Shown: positions 1 through 5,404 of the stretch, in pieces
How positions within the stretch are numbered: position 1 is the first letter of the stretch
Layout of the letters: every line of letters starts with the position of its first letter
Source: Lentisphaeria bacterium
GTDB lineage: Bacteria > Verrucomicrobiota > Lentisphaeria > Victivallales > Victivallaceae
NCBI GenBank assembly: GCA_017457065.1
Contig: JAFTIE010000187.1
Span: 1 to 45,538, forward strand
Length of the DNA: 45,538 nucleotides
Direction of reading: 5' to 3'
Made by a program: the position numbers and the translations under genes
The notes under the pieces: generated by a model
Databases searched by the model: none
The model's input: only the letters and a program-made list of their open reading frames with translations
Told to the model about the DNA's origin: nothing

Positions 1-210
1 CTCCGCCGTATGAAGCATTTTCCTGCGGAAAATATGAAGCGCCCCGTTGGGGCATGAAGCGCTTTCTTCGCAAGCATAATAAGGCATTTTTTTGTTCTCT
101 TTTTTCAGGTAATACAACGGCAAAACACCTGTTTGACAAGTAGTACTCACAAGGAGTTCGATGAGGGTAAAAACTCTTTTTTCCGGCTTCGGCTGATGAT
201 GATTTTTCAT
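1..210 (-). CDS. Pseudopilin N-terminus with hairpin-rich insert (partial, runs off left edge)
   Basis: Reading the minus strand from ATG at 210 gives an open frame of 70 codons with no stop before the window edge. An AAAGG ribosome site lies upstream. Residues 14-21 are FTLIELLV, the start of the type IV pilin/pseudopilin N-terminal helix. Directly after it the expected VIAIIAIL helix is missing. Instead come residues such as STTCQTGVLPLYYLKKENKK and, further on, a Cys/His/Arg-rich stretch. The DNA of that insert (1-147) contains alternating short palindromes and ATGAAGC heptamers. By analogy with the pseudopilin at 29829 the real helix probably resumes beyond the left edge with a second FTLIELLV; this is inference. 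It follows the LacI gene on the same strand after a 37-nt gap, so the two may be co-transcribed. The residue before F14 is Val, not the Gly normally needed by prepilin peptidase. It could also be a pseudogene. Confidence 0.7.
   Translation of the reverse strand, partial: MKNHHQPKPEKRVFTLIELLVSTTCQTGVLPLYYLKKENKKMPYYACEESASCPNGALHIFRRKMLHTAE
10..75. repeat. Alternating ATGAAGC heptamers and short perfect hairpins
   Basis: ATGAAGC occurs at 10-16, 34-40 and 54-60. Between and after these copies lie short palindromes of different sequence. Positions 17-33 have a 7-bp stem ATTTTCC/GGAAAAT with a 3-nt loop. Positions 41-53 have a 5-bp stem GCCCC/GGGGC with a 3-nt loop. Positions 61-75 have a 4-bp stem GCTT/AAGC. 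The bases at 1-9 could be the right arm of a further hairpin cut by the edge. The stems differ while the heptamer is constant, so this is a patterned array and not a simple tandem repeat. It lies inside the partial pseudopilin frame. Confidence 0.8.
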
Positions 211-247
211 AGGAGACCTTTGTGATTGATTTATAAAAATTTCGGAG

Positions 248-1240
248 TCACGAACTTTTTCTGATAACAAGGGGCGCATCAAGGAGAAGGGGGGAGACTG
301 AGTTGCCTTTGAGCAGTTCAAGGAGCATCTGTGCCGCTTTGATGCCCGTTTCCTCTTTGGGCTGGACAATGGTCGTCAGGGGATAAAGGATCTGGTTGGC
401 AGCAAGCTCCACATCACTGAAGCCTACGGCGGCAAATTGGGAAGGTATCAGTTTGTTCCGCTCCACTGCCGCCCGTAAAGCTCCCAGCGCCGCTGTATCA
501 GATGCGGCAAAGACAGCGCTCAGATCAGGATCTTCATCAAACATCTCATGGGTCATGGCACATACTGCTTCCAAAGTCATGCGGCAGTAGCGGAACTGCA
601 GAGGACGCCCTTTCATGCACCTTTCATACCCTTTGAACCGCTCCTGCTGGGCGGCGTTATCGGCGTTGTGACCTATATAAGCGATATGGGTGTGTCCTCC
701 GGAAAGCAGATGTTTCATTGCACTGCACGCTGCTTTGAAGTTATCCATGGTCACTGAGGAACCGCCGAATTCCGGCATATACTCCATGACCTGAACCACG
801 GGGACACCCATGGAACGGATAAGGTAAGCCATTTCAAGATCTTCCTTGCGGGGATAGAGTATGACCCCTGCGGCATTATGCTGCATGAGAGAGGAGATCA
901 CCCGCTCCTTCTGTTCCCTGGTGGGTTTGTCAAGGGAGTCAAGAAGCATCATAAAGCCATTCTGTCCAGCCACTTCGCCGATGCCGGCAATGATGTTGCA
1001 GAAAAAACTTTTGTTGAGATAAGGGATCAGAACCCCGATAAAACGGCTTTTGCGGGTCACAAGTGAACGGGCGGCGGCATTGGGTACGTAGCCCATCCGG
1101 GTGGCGGTCTCAATGATCCTCTTGCGGGTCTCGGGAGCAAGGCGACCGGAATTGTTCAAGCCGTTGGAAACAGCACGGGCGGAAAGGTTGAGCGCCTTGC
1201 CGATATCTTTCAAAGTTACATTGCCGTTCCGGGAACTCAT
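248..1240 (-). CDS. LacI-family transcriptional regulator
   Basis: A 330-residue protein of normal LacI/GalR length. Residues about 8-60 form the helix-turn-helix and hinge region (VTLKDIGKALNLSARAVSNG followed by RKRIIETATRMGYVPNAAAR). The rest is a periplasmic-binding-protein-like sensor domain (IGVLIPYLNKSFFCNIIAGI; later AVFAASDTAALGALRAA and the AAVGFSDVELA strand), which in this family binds a sugar or related ligand. The start at 1240 has a well placed AGGAG. A sigma-70 type promoter and a perfect 18-bp palindrome lie between 1261 and 1332, which suggests autoregulation. Ligand and regulon cannot be told from sequence. The downstream same-strand partner is the truncated pseudopilin at 210. 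Confidence 0.93.
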   Translation of the reverse strand: MSSRNGNVTLKDIGKALNLSARAVSNGLNNSGRLAPETRKRIIETATRMGYVPNAAARSLVTRKSRFIGVLIPYLNKSFFCNIIAGIGEVAGQNGFMMLLDSLDKPTREQKERVISSLMQHNAAGVILYPRKEDLEMAYLIRSMGVPVVQVMEYMPEFGGSSVTMDNFKAACSAMKHLLSGGHTHIAYIGHNADNAAQQERFKGYERCMKGRPLQFRYCRMTLEAVCAMTHEMFDEDPDLSAVFAASDTAALGALRAAVERNKLIPSQFAAVGFSDVELAANQILYPLTTIVQPKEETGIKAAQMLLELLKGNSVSPLLLDAPLVIRKSS

Positions 1241-1260
1241 GGAAATACCTGCTCCTTGCG

Positions 1261-1278
1261 TGGTTCAACGTTGAACCA
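1261..1278. promoter_or_regulatory. LacI-type operator, perfect 18-bp palindrome
   Basis: TGGTTCAACGTTGAACCA reads identically on both strands and has the central CpG typical of LacI/GalR operators. It lies between the predicted transcription start and the ribosome site of the LacI gene, where bound repressor would block its own transcription. Self-regulation is inferred. No second copy was noticed elsewhere in the window. Confidence 0.75.
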
Positions 1279-1303
1279 ATTTTAATGAAACCCAATTGAT
1301 ATA

Positions 1304-1332
1304 AATATAACCCTTTTATTTCAGTTTTTCAA
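1304..1332 (-). promoter_or_regulatory. Promoter of the LacI gene
   Basis: On the minus strand TTGAAA (1332-1327) is followed after 17 bp by TATATT (1309-1304). The same arrangement precedes most transcription units in this window. The operator at 1261-1278 lies downstream of the -10 box. Confidence 0.65.
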
Positions 1333-1395
1333 GTCCCGAAAGTAAAAGTTGTTGAAAAAATATTTTCCGTTTTTTAAAATCACCTCAAAGTTTGT

Positions 1396-2409
1396 TCAGA
1401 TCTCAAATATCAGCAGATCTGCTCCGGGGGCGGAGCCGGGAACTTTGGCAATGGGGGAAAAGTCCGCCTTTGCCAGAGCTTCAAGCTGCAGCTGGCAGTT
1501 GGAGCCAAGGTAAATGAGTATGGGCTCCCCGGGGAAAAGTTTACGGAACTCTGAAGCGGTGAACTCCAGAAGCTCTTTTATTTCGCCGGTGTTGTCAGGG
1601 TAGACCTTGAAGTTCAGGCAGTTCCTTCCGAAAGCCTTGACCGCATAAGCGTATGCACAGACCGTTCCGTTTCCGTTTTCAGCCACAGCGGTGACGGCGT
1701 TGCCGATCTTGTGGTCCTGCCAAACGACCCGGTACTCTGAAACGTAGGCATCGGGACCGGCGCTTCCCCCTGCCCTGCCCCGCATGGCGGCGGTGTGGAC
1801 AAGAAATTTGTCGCAGTCAAATTGATCCCCGGGAGTGCCGGGACGGACACTCTTGATCTTTGATCCGTCAAAGCAAAGTTTTTCAAGATCGGCGAAGTGA
1901 TTGCCGTATTTGGGGTCGATCAGGTGCATCATGCCGGTCTCTCCGCCGTAGGTCATCTGGAACCCCACTTTGCGGTAAGAGGCAGCGGCGTATGCGTTGC
2001 CCGTGCCGCAGCAGAGGAGCTTTGCAGGGGAGTCCATGAAATCCCTGATACAATAGGGCAGCAGTTGACTCATAAGTCCCAGACGGCGGAATTCAGGCTC
2101 GGTGAAAACATTGCCGAAGTTGCCGAATCCGGAGGAAGGAGAGTAGGCAAACCAGACACGGGCGGCAAAGGAGCCCTCCACTTCTGCAAGATAAAGGTGG
2201 TCAACGGCGCCCTCTCCGTCAAAGGCGGTACGGTAGTAGAGTCGCCAGTAGTTCTGGTCGTGAACAAACTTTCTGTAACTGTCAAAACCGATGGAGCCCA
2301 TCATGTAACGGATCAACCGTTCAGGGACACCGGCAGCATCAGGGGTTATCTGACGGAAGATACGCAGAGTACGTCCGTCAGCAAGAGAAGATTCTTTAAG
2401 AAGTTCCAT
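1396..2409 (-). CDS. GNAT-family N-acetyltransferase
   Basis: The 337-residue protein has a GNAT fold in its N-terminal half. Residues near 100-120 (NVFTEPEFRRLGLMSQLL) resemble the acetyl-CoA-binding motif A (R/Q-x-x-G-x-G/A) with Arg-Arg-Leu-Gly-Leu-Met. GTGNAYAAASYRKVGF resembles motif B, where a Tyr usually assists catalysis. The C-terminal half looks like a second, more diverged GNAT-like or accessory domain ending in LLIFEI. The substrate is unknown. It is the last gene of the long minus-strand run, 26 nt after the ROK gene. The start at 2409 has a GAAGGAAA-type ribosome site. No obvious terminator was seen before the LacI promoter. Confidence 0.75.
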   Translation of the reverse strand: MELLKESSLADGRTLRIFRQITPDAAGVPERLIRYMMGSIGFDSYRKFVHDQNYWRLYYRTAFDGEGAVDHLYLAEVEGSFAARVWFAYSPSSGFGNFGNVFTEPEFRRLGLMSQLLPYCIRDFMDSPAKLLCCGTGNAYAAASYRKVGFQMTYGGETGMMHLIDPKYGNHFADLEKLCFDGSKIKSVRPGTPGDQFDCDKFLVHTAAMRGRAGGSAGPDAYVSEYRVVWQDHKIGNAVTAVAENGNGTVCAYAYAVKAFGRNCLNFKVYPDNTGEIKELLEFTASEFRKLFPGEPILIYLGSNCQLQLEALAKADFSPIAKVPGSAPGADLLIFEI

Positions 2410-2435
2410 TGTATATTTTCCTTCAAACAGGGGGA

Positions 2436-3599
2436 TTATTCTTCCAGCCAGACTTTGTCTCTCATGCGGAGCGCCGCCCCCCGGGCGGTATCAAATTCGT
2501 CGGAGCGTGCCAGTTCCAGTTTCAGATCCTGCAAGGCACCCGCAAAACAGTTCAGTTCCAGAACTCTGCGGACTCCCGAAAGCAGTACCGACTCCAGTTT
2601 GCTCAAAGCTCCGCCGAAAACGATCATGGAGGGATTCAGCAGCATCACGACCGCCGACAGAGCCTGTCCGATATTCTCACAGACCTGATCTGCCACGATC
2701 CGTGCCGCTTTGTCAGTGTGTACCGCTTCAAGAAACGCCTCCAGAGTGAAGTGTTCCATATCCACGGCGCTCTTCATGCCGCTCCGGATCGCTTCTTCCA
2801 TTTTGCTGCGGATCCCTGCTTCGCCCACCAATGCTTCAACACAGCCCCGATTGCCGCATTTGCACACCGGTCCCGCGGGATCTATGACCAGGTGACCGAT
2901 CTCCATACCGCACCCTGAAGAGCCCACGAAGATCTCACCGTTGCGGATGAAGCCGCCGCCTACCCCCTCATCGAGGGTAAGCAGAAAGATACTTTCAGGA
3001 ACTTCCGGAAGTCTGAGCATATACTCCATACGGGTCTTTATCATGGTTTCGGGCCAGATACCCACAGGGAGATGGAACTCACCTTCCAGCCACTCCTTGG
3101 TGGCGGCATTTTCCCAACCCGGGATATGCACAGCTTTCCGGGAGACAGCATTGTCGGGATCCACCACTCCGGGATCGGCAAAGCCGATACCTGAGACAAG
3201 TTCCCACTCTTTCCCCGCAGCTTTACGCAAACGGCGGACCAGTTCTCCGATCTCTCTGCGGCAGTCATTGAGATCCCGTCTGGCACAGGAAAGCTCCTCA
3301 CGGCAGATGACCTCACCGCAACCGTCAATAATGACACCTGCAGTGCCTTCCTGCCTGAAGTCCACCCCCAGCCAGTAACCGGCAGTACCGTGGAGCGCCA
3401 GATCCGGAGCTTTTCTGCCTGTTCTTTTTCCTCTGCGCTCCGGTTCAACAAGGAAACCTGCGGTCTTGAGTTCGTCAATAACGTCAAAGACCGTCGCCGC
3501 CCGAGCATTGGTGTACTCCACCAGCTCCGGACGGGTCGCCTTGCCCCGGAGAAGGAAATACCTTAAGATCCGGCGGCGCAGTTCATCTTTGCGGCTCAT
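2436..3599 (-). CDS. ROK-family protein with N-terminal HTH (probable repressor, kinase site degenerate)
   Basis: A 387-residue protein. Residues 1-70 form a winged helix-turn-helix like NagC/XylR (ILRYFLLRGKATRPELVEYT). The rest is a ROK domain. Present are the ROK signature region (LDEGVGGGFIRNGEIFVGSS), the EIGH motif and the zinc-binding CKCGNRGCVEAL. The segment that normally holds the catalytic Asp (consensus like DNDANAAA) reads VGIWPETMIKTRMEY, so sugar-kinase activity is probably lost. A DNA-binding sensor of a sugar or sugar phosphate is the likeliest role. Its ATG overlaps the dapB stop by 4 nt (ATGA), which indicates translational coupling. Its partnership with wall-precursor and lipoate genes is unusual. 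Confidence 0.85.
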   Translation of the reverse strand: MSRKDELRRRILRYFLLRGKATRPELVEYTNARAATVFDVIDELKTAGFLVEPERRGKRTGRKAPDLALHGTAGYWLGVDFRQEGTAGVIIDGCGEVICREELSCARRDLNDCRREIGELVRRLRKAAGKEWELVSGIGFADPGVVDPDNAVSRKAVHIPGWENAATKEWLEGEFHLPVGIWPETMIKTRMEYMLRLPEVPESIFLLTLDEGVGGGFIRNGEIFVGSSGCGMEIGHLVIDPAGPVCKCGNRGCVEALVGEAGIRSKMEEAIRSGMKSAVDMEHFTLEAFLEAVHTDKAARIVADQVCENIGQALSAVVMLLNPSMIVFGGALSKLESVLLSGVRRVLELNCFAGALQDLKLELARSDEFDTARGAALRMRDKVWLEE

Positions 3600-4396
3600 T
3601 TGAAACCGAGCACATCCCGCATGTCATACAGCCCGTTGGGGGCACTTGCAAGATATTCAGCCGCCCGGAGCGCACCGTGGACAAAGGTATCACGGCTGCT
3701 TGCTTTATGGGTCAGTTCGATCCTTTCCCCTTCGGCGGCAAAGATCACCGTGTGATCCCCCACCACATCGCCCCCTCTCAGAGAGTGCATACCGATCTCC
3801 TTTTTCGTCCGTGCGCCCACCACTCCCTGACGGCCGTGGCGGGTATCTTTTTCATAATCCAGTCCCAGTTCGGCGGCGACGGTTTCAGCCAGAGTGACGG
3901 CGGTGCCTGAGGGGGCATCCTTTTTCTGGTTGTGGTGCATTTCAACGATCTCCACATCGTAGTCAAGTCCGAGGATCTTCGCAGCTTCTGCGGCAAGTTT
4001 GCAGAGAAGATTGACCCCCACACTCATATTGCTGGCAAAGACGATTCTGCCTTTTTTGCCCAGTTCAGCGATAGCGGCACGTTCTTCGGCGGGGAGTGCG
4101 GTAGTCCCCAGAACCACAGCGACTCCTTTTTCCACAGCGGCACGGACCATATCGATGGCGGAACCGGTGGAAAAGATAATGACTGTATCGGCACCTTTGA
4201 GCGCTTCATCCAGATCGGCGGTAATGGTGACATTGGCAGCGCCGCAACCGGCGTTCAAACCTGCGTCGATCCCCAGTTTGGGGCAGGAAGGATGCTCAAG
4301 AGCTCCTGAAAGCTCAAATCTTTCGTCAGCCATGATATTGGCGATCAGACGACCGCCCATACGTCCGGCGGCACCCACGATAACGACTTTGTTCAT
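3596..4396 (-). CDS. dapB: 4-hydroxy-tetrahydrodipicolinate reductase
   Basis: DapB makes tetrahydrodipicolinate in the diaminopimelate/lysine pathway. The N-terminus MNKVVIVGAAGRMGGRLI is the dinucleotide-binding GxxGxxG. MHHNQKKDAPSGTA holds the substrate-binding and catalytic His/Lys region, and HGRQG and HSLRGGDVVGDH are family-conserved. With the ATG at 4396 the protein has 266 residues, normal for the family. A longer frame from 4453 is rejected because it adds 19 unconserved residues, while an AAAGGTG ribosome site lies just before 4396. It is 28 nt after lplA and overlaps the ROK gene by 4 nt. The product feeds meso-DAP to MurE, whose gene at 43946 carries the DAP-type specificity motif. 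Confidence 0.96.
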   Translation of the reverse strand: MNKVVIVGAAGRMGGRLIANIMADERFELSGALEHPSCPKLGIDAGLNAGCGAANVTITADLDEALKGADTVIIFSTGSAIDMVRAAVEKGVAVVLGTTALPAEERAAIAELGKKGRIVFASNMSVGVNLLCKLAAEAAKILGLDYDVEIVEMHHNQKKDAPSGTAVTLAETVAAELGLDYEKDTRHGRQGVVGARTKKEIGMHSLRGGDVVGDHTVIFAAEGERIELTHKASSRDTFVHGALRAAEYLASAPNGLYDMRDVLGFK

Positions 4397-4424
4397 ATTT
4401 TCACCTTTCTTGTTGATATTGGTA

Positions 4425-5396
4425 TTATGATTCAAAAAGGGAAAGAAACTCATCTTTGCTCAATCCCCTGATTGATTTTTCCACTGTATTTTCCGGAAGA
4501 TTCGCCCCGACATCGCTGCGGCGGAAGAGTTGCCCCCCCAAGGCTTTTTCCAAAGGTGCGGCATCTCCGAAAAAGTCTCCTGTGATTTTTGCCTCTTCAA
4601 TGCGTCCATTAAGGAGCCTTATTTTCAACTCAACGATCCCGGCTCCGGGAAAGCGGGCACTGTTTTCCCACTGGCATGGGAAAACATTTCCCCAGTTCCA
4701 CGTCCATTGGCGGTACTTTTCAGAAGCAAGGTGTTCCGCTTTGGCGTTCCACTCATCCGGAAGATCTTCAGGCGTTCCGGCAAAGAACTGCAGCTCCTGC
4801 CGGAGCTGTTCCATAAAGGTTTCGACCTTCATCTCAGGCAGAAACTCTTTCAAATTTGCCACCCTGGAACGGACTGATTTGACCCCCTTGGACTCCATCT
4901 TGAGTTTCCCCGGAGTCAGGAGTTTTTCAAGCATTTCCATATCCGTATCAAAGAGCAGCGTTCCATGAAAGAGAGTCCGGTTTTTGATGCAGCACTGGGC
5001 GCTCCCTGAGATTTTTCTGTCCTCCACAAGAATATCGTTTCTGCCTGAAAAAGCGGCAGGCACTCCCAGCTTGTTGAGGGCGGATGTGACAGGACGGGCA
5101 AAACGGGCAAAGGAATCTGAATCAGGCTGCCTTTCATGGAGAATAAGAGAGTAGTTCACATTTTTCAAATCATGGTAGACAGCTCCCCCTCCTGTCATGC
5201 GCCGCACCACAGGGATCTTGTTTGCTTCGGCAAAGGCGGCGTTGACTTCGGCAAAGGTATTCTGGTTTTTTCCCACAATGACAGAAGAACTGTTGCGCCA
5301 GAGCATGAGCAGCGGTTCAGGGAACTCCCGGCAGAGTACCTCTTCCAGAGCCAGATTGAATGCGGGATCGGTTTGTGTGTTGATAAAGAAGCGCAT
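4425..5396 (-). CDS. lplA: Lipoate-protein ligase A family
   Basis: This enzyme attaches free lipoate (through lipoyl-AMP) to lipoyl domains of 2-oxoacid dehydrogenases or GcvH. The protein starts MRFFINTQTDPAFNLALEE and contains the family motifs RRMTGGGAVYHD, the catalytic-lysine segment DRKISGSAQ, and FHGTLLFDTD. The length is about 323 residues, including the C-terminal accessory domain typical of bacterial LplA. Two starts are possible. The ATG at 5396 has AGGTGA spaced 8 nt upstream. The GTG at 5408 would overlap the upstream stop as GTGA and add four residues. I prefer the ATG because the conserved N-terminus begins there. It is co-transcribed with the pseudokinase and dapB genes. Confidence 0.92.
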   Translation of the reverse strand: MRFFINTQTDPAFNLALEEVLCREFPEPLLMLWRNSSSVIVGKNQNTFAEVNAAFAEANKIPVVRRMTGGGAVYHDLKNVNYSLILHERQPDSDSFARFARPVTSALNKLGVPAAFSGRNDILVEDRKISGSAQCCIKNRTLFHGTLLFDTDMEMLEKLLTPGKLKMESKGVKSVRSRVANLKEFLPEMKVETFMEQLRQELQFFAGTPEDLPDEWNAKAEHLASEKYRQWTWNWGNVFPCQWENSARFPGAGIVELKIRLLNGRIEEAKITGDFFGDAAPLEKALGGQLFRRSDVGANLPENTVEKSIRGLSKDEFLSLFES

Positions 5397-5404
5397 AATG
5401 ATTC

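Noticed and set aside
10-75. CRISPR array
   Set aside because: The constant unit is only 7 bp, the variable units are palindromic and 13-17 bp long, and there are no cas genes.
1377-1386. AAATCACCTC decamer also found at 40738-40747 and inverted at 26656-26665
   Set aside because: Three scattered copies of a 10-mer without consistent position to promoters or genes; too weak to call a regulatory motif.
1897-2688. Plus-strand open frame of about 260 codons across the GNAT and ROK genes
   Set aside because: It crosses two well supported minus-strand genes and their short gap, has no family similarity I can see and no ribosome site.
4397-4453. Longer N-terminus for DapB
   Set aside because: The additional 19 residues overlap the end of lplA, are not family-like, and a good ribosome site is placed right before the internal ATG at 4396.
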